Source: Nocardia wallacei
GTDB lineage: Bacteria; Actinomycetota; Actinomycetes; Mycobacteriales; Mycobacteriaceae
Direction: 5' to 3'
NCBI RefSeq assembly: GCF_029869545.1
Contig: NZ_JARWQD010000109.1
Span: 1 to 64,000, forward strand
Length of the DNA stretch: 64,000 bases
Part shown: in pieces, positions 9,691 to 17,554 of the stretch
How the letters are laid out: each line of letters opens with the position of its first letter
Numbering within the stretch: the first letter of the stretch is position 1
Notes under the pieces: generated by a model
What the model saw: only the letters and a program-made list of their open reading frames with translations
Database searches by the model: none
What the model was told of the DNA's origin: nothing
Position numbers and translations under genes: made by a program

Positions 9691-10785
9691 GTGCTGGGGG
9701 TGGCCTTGATCGATCCGGCGTTGGTCAAGGTGATGACCGAGGCCGCGGAGCGCATGGCTCGGGCGTTCGCCCGCGGATCGGAAGCGGCGGACAAAGGCAT
9801 AGGCAAGTTTCCGGATACTCTCCGGCTGGGTATACGTCGACGGCTGGAGGGCGATCAGAATGGCGCTCACGCTGTGGGTTCCGCCTTCGAGGGTTCCACC
9901 GGCGAGCAAGTCCGGCCGCCCGGCGAGTTCGTGGCCAAATTCGACCGGAGCGATGGGCAGGTCGCTCCGCTGGCGCATGTGAGGCCGTCTTCCGAGTGTC
10001 TTGCGGATTACGAAACGCACCGGGCGCGCCACTGGTCGCGCCTCGCTGCGGACCGCGGCCTCACCGTGGACGAGTTCATCACGCAAGCCGACGAGCACGC
10101 CGCGGACCTCGTCCGCGATAGTTACGTCTGTACCCGGGTCACTGGTTCCACTCTTTTCGACGTGATCCGAAGCGGGGAAGTCAAGTCATTCTTCGACGCG
10201 GGGAAATCCAGTATCCGCGACGACCAGTTGGAGGACTACATTCCGTCGCAGAAGGCGCTCTTCGGGCACGGTGCCGACCTGGTTCCGGAAGGTCGGCCGA
10301 TATACGGATATATCACACGCGATCCGCTCGGCCGCGATCTCAACGGCGGTCGTTTGGCTGGCTATGGTTCGGTCGCAGTGGTTTTCAAGCCACAGATTGC
10401 CGAGCGGACGACGATTACGCTCAATGACTCGTTGATCGTCGCAACCCACAATGACGAGATGAAGGCGGGCATGTCGATGGCCGAACCGCTTACGAACCCG
10501 ACTTCAAACCTGTTCCGTCGTAACGAGGATCCGTTCGCGTATCAGACTCCCGAGAGTGTCGAGCCCTACATCGAGGCTCAGATCCATCGACTTATCTCCA
10601 CACCGTCCGGTACGGAGTCGTCACCCTTGGGGGTGGATTCCATCGACCGTGTCACCTTCTTGTCGAACCGATCGGAGTACTCATCGGAACTCTTCGATGC
10701 CCTTGACTCACTCGGAATTCCGTATTCGTTCGAGCGGGACCCGGTACCGAACGAAACCATCGGCGTCGACGTGGATTTCGTCTGA
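9691..10785 (+). CDS. Orphan protein, possibly ADP-ribosyltransferase-like (MuF/DUF3626-like C-terminus)
   Basis: A protein of about 364 residues; GTG 9691 and TTG 9706 are both possible starts, the latter with GGGGG upstream. Base composition is visibly less GC-biased than neighbours, with many non-preferred codons, suggesting transfer. The N-terminal ~110 residues are helical. The C-terminal half carries VYVCTRVTGSTLF-like and YGSVAVVFKP-Q-I-AERTTITLNDSL segments and a late YIEAQIH (about 290-296). Together these resemble the RT[TF]T-DS and ExQxH pattern of DUF3626 and of toxin-like C-termini on phage MuF proteins. That comparison is from memory and unverified. No immunity gene, integrase or secretion gene adjoins it. 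Confidence 0.6.
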   Translation: MLGVALIDPALVKVMTEAAERMARAFARGSEAADKGIGKFPDTLRLGIRRRLEGDQNGAHAVGSAFEGSTGEQVRPPGEFVAKFDRSDGQVAPLAHVRPSSECLADYETHRARHWSRLAADRGLTVDEFITQADEHAADLVRDSYVCTRVTGSTLFDVIRSGEVKSFFDAGKSSIRDDQLEDYIPSQKALFGHGADLVPEGRPIYGYITRDPLGRDLNGGRLAGYGSVAVVFKPQIAERTTITLNDSLIVATHNDEMKAGMSMAEPLTNPTSNLFRRNEDPFAYQTPESVEPYIEAQIHRLISTPSGTESSPLGVDSIDRVTFLSNRSEYSSELFDALDSLGIPYSFERDPVPNETIGVDVDFV

Positions 10786-10988
10786 CCAGTTGCGTGCGGG
10801 TGGCATCGAACGGCCGTTGGGCGGGGCGCGATGGGATCGCGGCGATCGAAACCCTCGCGGGGGTGGGCGTGATGATGTTGTAGTGGTGGTGCGCCGGGTG
10901 CTGGTTGCCGTGCTCGGCGCGCACCCGAGGCGCATACTGCACAGGAGCGGAGCCGCGCCCGACGTTTCCGAGACCGAGCTGGTGAAGC

Positions 10989-11507
10989 ATGGCTGAACTG
11001 CACGAGATTCCTGCCGACGGCGCCGGTCTGCGGCGCGCCTTCGCGGCATTCCCCAGTGGGGTGGTCGCGGTGTGTGCCGAAATCGCCGGTACGCCACACG
11101 GTTTGGCGGTGAGCACCTTCGTTCCCGTGTCGCTGGATCCCCCGCTGGTGTCGTTCTGTGTGCAGAACAGTTCCACCACGTGGCCTCGCCTGTCCGCGGC
11201 CAGCTACCTCGGCCTGAGCCTGCTGGGGACCGATCAGCACGGGGCCGCCCGCTCACTCAGCTCGCGAAACGGTGACCGCTTCCGCGATCTGGAGCTGTAT
11301 CACGGGGCGGGGCATGCCGTATTCGTCGACGGCGCGTCGGCGTGGCTGGAGGGCGTGATCGAAACGCAGGTGCCCGCGGGCGATCATCACGTGGTCATCC
11401 TGCGGGTGCGGCGCCTGGCGACGCGCGCCGAGGTCGACCCACTGGTCTTCCACGGCAGCCGATTCCGCCGCCTGCATCCCGAGGAGGCCCGCAATGGGGT
11501 CGGCTGA
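10989..11507 (+). CDS. Flavin reductase-like protein (probable FMN reductase)
   Basis: A 172-residue flavin_reductase-domain protein: FRRAF-like start, FPSGVVAVCAE, HGLAVSTFVPVSLDPPLVSFCV and the C-terminal PLVFHGSRFRRL are standard features of the HpaC/SsuE-functional class that supplies FMNH2 to two-component monooxygenases. The gene lies between the ssu operon, which lacks a reductase, and the operon of four luciferase-like monooxygenases, which also lacks one. It is therefore a natural candidate to feed both, though that is inference. Its stop is overlapped by a small ORF with a strong RBS. Confidence 0.88.
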   Translation: MAELHEIPADGAGLRRAFAAFPSGVVAVCAEIAGTPHGLAVSTFVPVSLDPPLVSFCVQNSSTTWPRLSAASYLGLSLLGTDQHGAARSLSSRNGDRFRDLELYHGAGHAVFVDGASAWLEGVIETQVPAGDHHVVILRVRRLATRAEVDPLVFHGSRFRRLHPEEARNGVG

Positions 11508-11658
11508 CGAGTCCACCTTCACCCTGCCCGAACTGCCGCGTTTCCTGCGGGCGCTGCCGCACCGATCGTCCGTGCCGGAGGGCGATTCGGTGCGGCAACG
11601 CTGGGCATGGGTGAACCCGCACTGGATAGGAGCAGTGCTCGGCACCGCGCCGCTGTAA
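11494..11658 (+). CDS. Small hypothetical protein (54 aa) coupled to the flavin reductase
   Basis: ATG 11494 is preceded by GAGGAGG at 11481-11487 with ideal spacing, overlaps the end of the flavin reductase gene by 14 bases, and opens a frame of 54 codons. The product begins MGSADESTFTLPELPRFL and ends WVNPHWIGAVLGTAPL. It is polar and Pro-rich with three Trp near the end and no membrane helix. I recognise no family. The strong coupled RBS is the reason to call it real. The modular repeat begins about 44 bases after its stop. Confidence 0.5.
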   Translation: MGSADESTFTLPELPRFLRALPHRSSVPEGDSVRQRWAWVNPHWIGAVLGTAPL

Positions 11659-11701
11659 GACCACGGCCATCGCCCCTCCCGCCGCGCTCGGTCGCTGGTT
11701 T

Positions 11702-11749
11702 CCCGGCGCGCTCAGTCGCTTGCTTTTCCCGGCGCGCTTTTGGCCGGGA
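11702..11749. repeat. Modular CCCGGC repeat, locus 1 (two units plus closing hairpin)
   Basis: CCCGGCGCGC occurs at 11702 and again at 11728. The second copy is followed by TTTTGGCCGGGA, creating the hairpin TCCCGGC (11727-11733) with GCCGGGA (11743-11749). A weaker related unit precedes at 11680-11700. The same architecture occurs at 41.6 and 56.8 kb. Just beyond, GATATCTCG is repeated directly (from about 11756 and 11788). The element lies 45 bases past the stop of the minus-strand gene 11794-12435 and could serve as its terminator. Confidence 0.75.
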
Positions 11750-11793
11750 CCGCGTGATATCTCGAAAGCCTGTGAGGGGCGGGATATCTCGCG

Positions 11794-12435
11794 TCAGTAG
11801 GAGTGGGCCGGGCGGAAGCAGAGGCGGCGGCGTGGGGCGGGGAGCGGGTCGGTGTGCGCCACCAGCGCCGCCACGAGGCCCTGCGCGTGTAGTTCGTGCA
11901 GTTGCATGTCCTGGCTGAAGGCGTCGAGATGAATGAGCGTGTGCCGCACCAGGATCGGGCCGACCTCGGGCGGCTCGGTGCACGCGCGCCGGTAGGCCTC
12001 GACGGCCCGCGGGTCCTCGGTCAGCGCGGCCAGGGCGCCCAATCGCACCCGCTGGGTGAGGCCGTCCCACAGCCGGGCCTCGTCGGCGTTGCGGATCTGC
12101 CGCCAGCCGCCACGATAGTCCAGGTCGCGAATGATACTGTCGGCCGATTTGCCCAGCCGGGTCTCGCAGACCACCGCCCACAGGGCGAACAGCCAGCTCA
12201 GCGTCCGTAGCACGGCCGTCGCCTCGCGGCGGCCGAGTTCGGTCTCGGCCTCGGCCTGGGTGGCCAGATTCGCCCAGCGAAATATCAGATCCTCGGTCTC
12301 GACGAGCGATTCGCCCGACAGCTCGTCGGAGGCGGGCCGCACGATCTGCACCGCGCGCCCCGACACCGGGTCACGCAGCTCCACCATGTCCGCCTCGCCG
12401 GTCGGTACCCAGCGATGCGAATTCCGAGTGATCAT
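11794..12435 (-). CDS. Hypothetical protein
   Basis: 213 residues from ATG 12435 (GGGGA upstream); a longer GTG start at 12492 is possible but adds an unlikely Cys-containing segment. The protein is helical and charged, without signal peptide or membrane segment. It begins MITRNSHRWVPTGEADMVEL, so the first 45 residues may form a small beta domain binding a ligand. The rest is rich in Leu/Ala/Arg helices (ATAVLRTLSWLFALWAVV, VRLGALAALTEDPRAVEAYRRAC). I do not recognise it. It is downstream of, and co-oriented with, the SDR gene (79 bases away), and its 3' end abuts the modular repeat. Confidence 0.6.
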   Translation of the reverse strand: MITRNSHRWVPTGEADMVELRDPVSGRAVQIVRPASDELSGESLVETEDLIFRWANLATQAEAETELGRREATAVLRTLSWLFALWAVVCETRLGKSADSIIRDLDYRGGWRQIRNADEARLWDGLTQRVRLGALAALTEDPRAVEAYRRACTEPPEVGPILVRHTLIHLDAFSQDMQLHELHAQGLVAALVAHTDPLPAPRRRLCFRPAHSY

Positions 12436-12514
12436 CGGCGGTCCCCGCTCGGTACAACTGCACATCCATTCGGATTGAGCCACGAATGTCACAGTTGCGC
12501 AAGCAAAGCCGGGG

Positions 12515-13378
12515 CTACGGCGTCGCCGACGTCCGCTCCGGCGCCTCGAGCAACTTGCTGAACTGGCGGTTCGCGATCCGCATGACGATCTCGTAGGGCA
12601 GCGCGAACTTGCGCGCGAACCAGTAGGCGACGCGGATGTCGAAGGAGGTGTGCACGAGGTAGCGGTTGCGCTTGATGCCCGCGATGATCCGGTCGGCGAC
12701 CTTCTCCGGCGTCACCGCGTGCCCCTCGAACAGGCCGGTGAATTTGCGCACCCGGGGGTCGTCGCGATCCACGCCGATGATCTGCACCGTGCCCACCAGC
12801 GGTGTGCGCACCGCACCCGGCACCACCAGGCTCACGCCGATGCGGTGCCGCTCCAGATCGAACCGCAGCACCTCCGAGATGCCCCGCAGCCCGAACTTGC
12901 TGGCGCTGTAGGCGGCATGCCACGGCAGCGCGAGCAGGCCCGCCGCCGAGGACACGTTGACCAGGTGTCCGCCGCGACCGGCGCGCACCATCGGCGGCAG
13001 GAAGTTCTCGATGATGTGGATGGGTCCCATCAGGTTCACATCGATGATCGAGCGCCAATGCCGGTGCTCGAGGTTTTCCACGGTGCCCCAGGTGGCGATG
13101 CCCGCGATGTTCATGACCACGTCGAGGCTGCCGTGTTCGGCGTGCACGCGGTCGGCCCACGCCGTGACGGCCTCGTAGTCGGACACGTCGAGCGCCTGCG
13201 CGGTCAGCACCCGGCCGCCCGCGGACTCGACCGATCGCACCGTCTCGTGCAGGCCCGCCTCGGCGATATCGGTCAGGACCAGGTGCGCTCCCTCGCGCGC
13301 CGCGGCCAGTGCGGTCGCTCGGCCGATGCCGCTGGCCGCGCCGGTGATCAGGCATTTCCGGCCGGTCAGGTCTTTCAT
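12515..13378 (-). CDS. Short-chain dehydrogenase/reductase
   Basis: A 287-residue classical SDR: nucleotide-binding TGAASGIG at residues 12-19, NIAG at 90-93, catalytic Ser near 143 and YSASK with Tyr157/Lys161. The C-terminal extension (YLVHTSFDIRVAYWFARKFALPYEIVMRIANR) is typical of actinobacterial SDRs acting on lipids or steroids and could make the protein membrane-associated. The ATG with AGGAG upstream was chosen over an in-frame upstream ATG lacking an RBS. The promoter carries a strong inverted repeat (13413-13435), implying control by a repressor encoded elsewhere. Substrate unknown. Confidence 0.87.
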   Translation of the reverse strand: MKDLTGRKCLITGAASGIGRATALAAAREGAHLVLTDIAEAGLHETVRSVESAGGRVLTAQALDVSDYEAVTAWADRVHAEHGSLDVVMNIAGIATWGTVENLEHRHWRSIIDVNLMGPIHIIENFLPPMVRAGRGGHLVNVSSAAGLLALPWHAAYSASKFGLRGISEVLRFDLERHRIGVSLVVPGAVRTPLVGTVQIIGVDRDDPRVRKFTGLFEGHAVTPEKVADRIIAGIKRNRYLVHTSFDIRVAYWFARKFALPYEIVMRIANRQFSKLLEAPERTSATP

Positions 13379-13412
13379 GTGCGGATCTCCTAGCGGATCT
13401 GAGAACAACGGT

Positions 13413-13449
13413 GTTCACAATAGAGTATTGCGAACAACTGTGTACACAG
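13413..13449. promoter_or_regulatory. Operator palindromes in the SDR promoter
   Basis: A 23-bp interrupted palindrome has outer arms GTTC/GAAC and inner arms CAATA/TATTG around GAG (13413-13435). Immediately beyond is a perfect 12-bp palindrome CTGTGTACACAG (13438-13449). Both lie 35-71 bases upstream of the SDR start codon on the minus strand, over likely promoter elements. Size and symmetry fit a TetR-family operator, but no regulator gene is adjacent. Confidence 0.65.
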
Positions 13450-13563
13450 GGCATCGGTCAATGGTGGATTTCCCGCCTCCGCCGGGGAAAACCGTTTGCC
13501 AACAGTTGGATTCACGCTGATCGGGAGTGCAGACACCGGGTCGAGACTCCTTTACCTTCGTGA

Positions 13564-13640
13564 CTACCCATCCAGAGCGGTTGAGAGACCTGGCTCGAAC
13601 GGGGGACTGGCGCAGCGCTACCGCCAGGACCGATGGAGGA
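13564..13640 (+). promoter_or_regulatory. Shortened S-box (SAM-I)-like leader
   Basis: The 5' part, CATCCAGAGCGGTTGAGAGA then CCTGGCTCG, resembles the P1/P2 and kink-turn region of actinobacterial SAM-I riboswitches. The 3' part, GCGCTACC then GCCAGGACCGATGG, resembles their P4/P1 end. CCATC (13568-13572) can pair with GATGG (13632-13636), placing P1 against the GGAGG ribosome-binding site of the downstream permease. The usual GCAACC/P3 middle is missing or diverged and the whole is ~70 nt against ~100-120 for the class. It could be a minimal, altered or decayed switch. Based on recollection of the consensus, not a covariance search. Confidence 0.5.
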
Positions 13641-13650
13641 TCGCGATTCC

Positions 13651-14598
13651 ATGAGCACACTGGCCGCCGACTCGGCCGACATCCGCGCGGTGTCGGCGGA
13701 CGATGAGGATACGCTGCCCGTCGCGCGGACCCGGCACCCGTGGCGCTGGCTGGCCGCGGCGATCGCGCTGGTGCTGGTGGCCCAGTTCGCGCACGGCCTG
13801 ATCACCAATCCCGGCTGGGACTGGCCGACGTTCGCGCGCTACTTCACCGCCCGTTCGGTGCTCGAGGCGTTGAAGGTCACCGTCGAGCTGACCTTCTGGG
13901 GCACCCTCGCCGGATTCCTGCTCGGCATCTGGCTGGCGGTGGCGCGGTTGTCGAAAATCCCTGTGCTGCAGGTGATCGCGTGGGTCTACGTGTGGGCGTT
14001 CCGCTCCATCCCGCTCATCGTGCAGCTGCTGTTCTGGTTCAATATCGCCTACCTGTATCAGCGGTTGTCGATCGGAATCCCTTTCGGCCCCGCATTTCTC
14101 ACCTTCGACGTCAACGGCGTGATCAGCGGATTCACCGCGGCGGTGATCGGGCTGGCGCTGCATCAGGCGGCCTATTCGGCGGAAATCATTCGCGCCGGGA
14201 TCATCTCGGTGGATCCGGGTCAGCTGGAGGCGGCGAAATCGCTGGGACTCCCGTGGCGCCGTCAGTTCTTCACCATCATCGCGCCGCAGGCGATGCGCGG
14301 CATCCTGCCCAATGCGGCCAACGAGGTGATCAGCCTGTTCAAGGGCACCTCGATCGTATCGGTGATGGCCATCGCCGAGCTGTTCTATCAGGTGCAGGTG
14401 ATCTTCGGCCGCAACGGCCGGGTGGTGCCGCTGCTGATGGTGGCCACGGTCTGGTACATCGTGCTCACCACGGTGCTGACCGTCGTCCAGTACTACATCG
14501 AACGGCACTTCGCCAAGGGCAGCCAGCGGGAGCTGCCGCCGACGCCGTGGCAGCGCGTGCGCGGCAAGATCGCCGAGATCACGGGGGAGCGCCGATGA
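13651..14598 (+). CDS. Amino-acid-type ABC transporter permease (His/Gln/Met family)
   Basis: A 315-residue polar-amino-acid-type permease. Transmembrane segments start after a ~30-residue acidic N-terminus; the family signature is FRSIPLIVQLLFWF, with coupling loop GQLEAAKSLGLPWRRQFFTIIAPQA in two parts and LFKGTSIVSVMAI. ATG 13651, ten bases after GGAGG, is preferred to ATG 13633, which overlaps that RBS. It is the first gene of a ten-gene run whose neighbours mostly overlap by 4-8 bases. S-box-like control and monooxygenase neighbours suggest a sulfur-containing amino acid or organosulfur compound. No substrate-binding protein is encoded in the run. Confidence 0.88.
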   Translation: MSTLAADSADIRAVSADDEDTLPVARTRHPWRWLAAAIALVLVAQFAHGLITNPGWDWPTFARYFTARSVLEALKVTVELTFWGTLAGFLLGIWLAVARLSKIPVLQVIAWVYVWAFRSIPLIVQLLFWFNIAYLYQRLSIGIPFGPAFLTFDVNGVISGFTAAVIGLALHQAAYSAEIIRAGIISVDPGQLEAAKSLGLPWRRQFFTIIAPQAMRGILPNAANEVISLFKGTSIVSVMAIAELFYQVQVIFGRNGRVVPLLMVATVWYIVLTTVLTVVQYYIERHFAKGSQRELPPTPWQRVRGKIAEITGERR

Positions 14599-15371
14599 GT
14601 GCGGCCGAAGCGGAATACGCCGTCGAATTACGCGGAGTCCGAAAGCATTTCGGTGCCGACGAGGTGCTGCGCGGTATCGATCTGGCCGTGCGGCCGGGCG
14701 AGGTCACGGTGATCCTCGGCCCGTCCGGCTCGGGCAAGTCGACGCTGCTGCGCACCATCAACCACCTGGAGAAGGTCGACGCCGGATCCGTGCGGGTGAG
14801 CGGCGAGCTGGTCGGCTACCGCCGCAAGGGCGCCAAGCTGCACGAGCTGAGCGAGCGCGAGATCCTGCGGCAGCGGTCGCGCATCGGATTCGTGTTCCAG
14901 AACTTCAATCTCTTCCCGCACCTGACCGTGCTCCAAAACGTCTCGCTGGCACCGGTTTCCGCGCAGGGACGGCCGCGCGCCGAGGTGGAGGCCGAGGCGG
15001 CGGAACTGCTGGAGCGGGTCGGTCTCGCGGACAAGTCCGGCGAGTATCCGCGCCGCCTGTCCGGCGGACAGCAGCAGCGCGTGGCGATCGCACGGGCGCT
15101 GGCCCTGCGTCCCGCGGTGGTGCTGTTCGACGAACCCACCTCCGCATTGGATCCCGAGCTGGTCGGCGAGGTGCTGGAGGTGATCCGGGACCTGGCCCGC
15201 GACGGCGCGACCCTGGTCATCGTCACGCACGAGATCGGTTTCGCCCGCGAGATCGCCGACACCGTGGTGCTGATGGACTCCGGGCAGATCGTCGAGCAGG
15301 GTCCGCCCGGCCGGGTTTTCGACAGTCCGGATCATCCACGCACCAAGGCGTTTCTCGCACATGTGCTCTGA
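14595..15371 (+). CDS. Amino-acid-type ABC transporter ATP-binding protein
   Basis: A 258-residue ABC ATPase of the polar-amino-acid class: Walker A GPSGSGKST, Q-loop FVFQNFNLFPHLTVLQNV (the FNLFPH motif is diagnostic of GlnQ/HisP-type ATPases), signature LSGGQQQR, Walker [15 protein letters not shown], and the switch histidine in VTHE. The ATG overlaps the permease stop (ATGA), so the two are translationally coupled and form one importer. The C-terminus ends a few residues after DHPRTKAFLAHVL. No extra regulatory ACT or NIL domain is present, unlike MetN. Confidence 0.92.
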   Translation: MSAAEAEYAVELRGVRKHFGADEVLRGIDLAVRPGEVTVILGPSGSGKSTLLRTINHLEKVDAGSVRVSGELVGYRRKGAKLHELSEREILRQRSRIGFVFQNFNLFPHLTVLQNVSLAPVSAQGRPRAEVEAEAAELLERVGLADKSGEYPRRLSGGQQQRVAIARALALRPAVVLFDEPTSALDPELVGEVLEVIRDLARDGATLVIVTHEIGFAREIADTVVLMDSGQIVEQGPPGRVFDSPDHPRTKAFLAHVL

Positions 15372-15419
15372 GCGAATGCGCGACTACCCACGGCCACAGC
15401 GGGTTACCGAGGAGATCGC

Positions 15420-16598
15420 ATGAAATTCCTGCTCCTGACCCTGATCACGCATCAACCGGACCCCGTGACCGGCGCGACCGAATCCCCGGCGCAGCGGTTG
15501 CGGCGCGTGGTCGACAGCGCCCGGCTCGCCGAGGAGCTCGGCTACGACGGGTTCGCCGTCGGTGAGCGGCACGAGGATCCGTTCATCTCCTCCGCGCCGC
15601 CGGTGGTGCTCAGCCACATCGCGGCGGTGACCTCGCGGATCGCCCTGTTCACCGGCGTCACGACGCTGAGCCTGCTCGATCCGGTGCGCGCGTTCGAGGA
15701 CTATTCGACGCTGGACAATCTGTCGGGCGGGCGGCTGGAACTGATCATCGGCAAGGGCAACGGCGCGGCGCAGGCCGAGCTGTTCCACGTCACCGCCGAG
15801 GACCAGTGGGACCGCAATCGCGAAGGCTACGAACTGTTCCGGTTGCTGTGGGACAGCGACAGCGTCACCTGGAGCGGGCGCTTCCGCCCCGCCCTGACCG
15901 CGGCCAAGGCGCTGCCGCGGCCGCTGCAACCGCGGCTGCGCATTTGGCACGGCAGCGCCACCAGCCGCGAGTCGGTGGATCTGGCGGCGCGATACGGGGA
16001 TCCGCTGTTCTCGGCCAACGTCACCTACTCCATCGAGCCGTATGCCGAACTGGTGGAACATTATCGGGAACGCTGGGCCGCCTACGGCCACGACCCCGCC
16101 GAGGCGCTGGTCGGCGCCGGGACCGCGGGCTTCTACGTGACGCGCGACTCACAGGACGCGCTGCGGGCGTACCGGCCGATCTTCGAGGCACGCCGGGCGG
16201 TGGCCCGAAACCACGGCGTCCCCGTCGTTTTCGACACCGTCGAGGATCTCGCCGAGCGCAGCTCCGCCCTGATCGGGAGCCCGCAGCAGGTGCTCGACAA
16301 GGTCCACCGCTACCACGACCGATTCGGCCACGAGGTCATCCACCTGTCCGCCGACGGCGACGGCCTCACCGACAAACAGCACCGCGAGAGCCTCGAGCTG
16401 TTCCAGGAGGAGGTGGCGCCGATTCTGCGCCAGGGTATTCCGAGCCGAGCCCTCGGTGCGCTGCGCGATGGTGCCGCCGTGTCCGGCCCTGCCTCGGCGG
16501 CGGGTGGCGGCACGGGGCAGCACGCTGACGCTGCCGCTGTGCCGCCGGATGAGATCGTCGCGCCGCACTCCGACACCGCCGGGGCGGTGGAGCGGTGA
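15420..16598 (+). CDS. Luciferase-like FMN-dependent monooxygenase (first of four in operon)
   Basis: A 392-residue bacterial-luciferase-fold protein (LLM). It shows AEELGYDGFAVGERHEDPF, SRIALFTGVTTLSLLDPVRAFEDYSTLDNLSGGRLELIIG and AARYGDPLFSAN. The fold binds reduced flavin and oxidises substrates such as sulfonates, sulfones or thioethers. The last ~60 residues are Ala/Gly-rich, unlike the family core, and probably disordered. GAGGAG precedes the ATG. Its stop overlaps the GTG of the following oligopeptide-type permease by four bases, tying the first transporter and the second transporter into one run. Confidence 0.88.
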   Translation: MKFLLLTLITHQPDPVTGATESPAQRLRRVVDSARLAEELGYDGFAVGERHEDPFISSAPPVVLSHIAAVTSRIALFTGVTTLSLLDPVRAFEDYSTLDNLSGGRLELIIGKGNGAAQAELFHVTAEDQWDRNREGYELFRLLWDSDSVTWSGRFRPALTAAKALPRPLQPRLRIWHGSATSRESVDLAARYGDPLFSANVTYSIEPYAELVEHYRERWAAYGHDPAEALVGAGTAGFYVTRDSQDALRAYRPIFEARRAVARNHGVPVVFDTVEDLAERSSALIGSPQQVLDKVHRYHDRFGHEVIHLSADGDGLTDKQHRESLELFQEEVAPILRQGIPSRALGALRDGAAVSGPASAAGGGTGQHADAAAVPPDEIVAPHSDTAGAVER

Positions 16599-17554
16599 CC
16601 AAGTATGTGAGCCTCCGTGTGTTACAGGCGGTCGGGGTGCTGTGGGCGGCGTTCACCGTGTCGTTCGCGGTGCTCTATCTACTGCCTGGCGACCCGGTCG
16701 AACTGGCCGCCGGTGCGACACCGGGCACGCCGGTCGATCCCGCGGCCATTGCCGAGATGCGGGCCCGCTACGGGCTGGACCAGCCTGTGTGGCAACAGTA
16801 TTGGACCGCATTGACGCATGCCGTGCAGGGCGATCTCGGGCGGTCGTTGAGCACGGGGCAGGCGGTGACCGGTGCGCTGGCCGACGCGCTGCCCTCCACC
16901 CTGGCCCTGGCTTCGTTCGCCCTGGCCTTGGCGGTCGTGTTCGGGACCGCGCTGGCATCGGCCGCGACCTATACCGAACGCCGCTGGCTGCGTGGGCTGT
17001 TGACGGCACTGCCGCCGATCGGCGCCTCGGCACCGACCTTCTGGGTGGGACTGCTGTTGCTGCAGCTGTTGTCGTTTCGGCTGCGGGTCGTTCCGGCCTT
17101 CGGCGGCACCGGGCTGCAGGGCACCGTGCTGCCCGCGGTGACGCTGGCGATTCCGGTGGGCGCGGTGATCGCGCAGGTGCTCTACAGCAGCCTCGCCCAG
17201 ACCTGGCGCCAGCCGTTCGTCGACGTGGCCTTCGCCAAGGGCGCCTCGCGCTGGTGGGTGCAGCTGCGGCACGTGCTGCGCCCGGCCGTGGCACCGGCGC
17301 TGACGGTCGCGGGCGTCTGGGTGGGCACGGTGCTCGCCGGATCGGTCATCGTCGAAACGGTGTTCTCGCGCGCCGGGGTGGGCCGCCTGACCCAGACCGC
17401 CGTGCTGAACCAGGACATCCCGGTGGTGCAGGGCATCGTCCTGCTCACCGCCGTCGCCTTCGTGCTGGTGAATCTGGCCGTCGACCTGGTGTACCCGATG
17501 CTGGACCCCCGTGTGGCGCAAGCGGTTCGAGTGAAGGAGCCGGTGCATGCGTGA
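16595..17554 (+). CDS. Oligopeptide/nickel-type ABC transporter permease (DppB-like)
   Basis: A 319-residue permease of the DppB/OppB class: N-terminal R-L-Q-A-V-G-V-L-W start, LPGDPVELAAG, RYGLDQPVWQQY, GDLGRSLSTGQAV, then five or six helices and the coupling segment FVDVAFAKGASRWWVQLRHVLRPA. It begins at GTG overlapping the preceding monooxygenase stop. With DppC- and DppDF-like partners it forms the inner-membrane core of a second importer in this operon. A solute-binding protein is again missing from the cluster. Confidence 0.9.
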   Translation: MTKYVSLRVLQAVGVLWAAFTVSFAVLYLLPGDPVELAAGATPGTPVDPAAIAEMRARYGLDQPVWQQYWTALTHAVQGDLGRSLSTGQAVTGALADALPSTLALASFALALAVVFGTALASAATYTERRWLRGLLTALPPIGASAPTFWVGLLLLQLLSFRLRVVPAFGGTGLQGTVLPAVTLAIPVGAVIAQVLYSSLAQTWRQPFVDVAFAKGASRWWVQLRHVLRPAVAPALTVAGVWVGTVLAGSVIVETVFSRAGVGRLTQTAVLNQDIPVVQGIVLLTAVAFVLVNLAVDLVYPMLDPRVAQAVRVKEPVHA

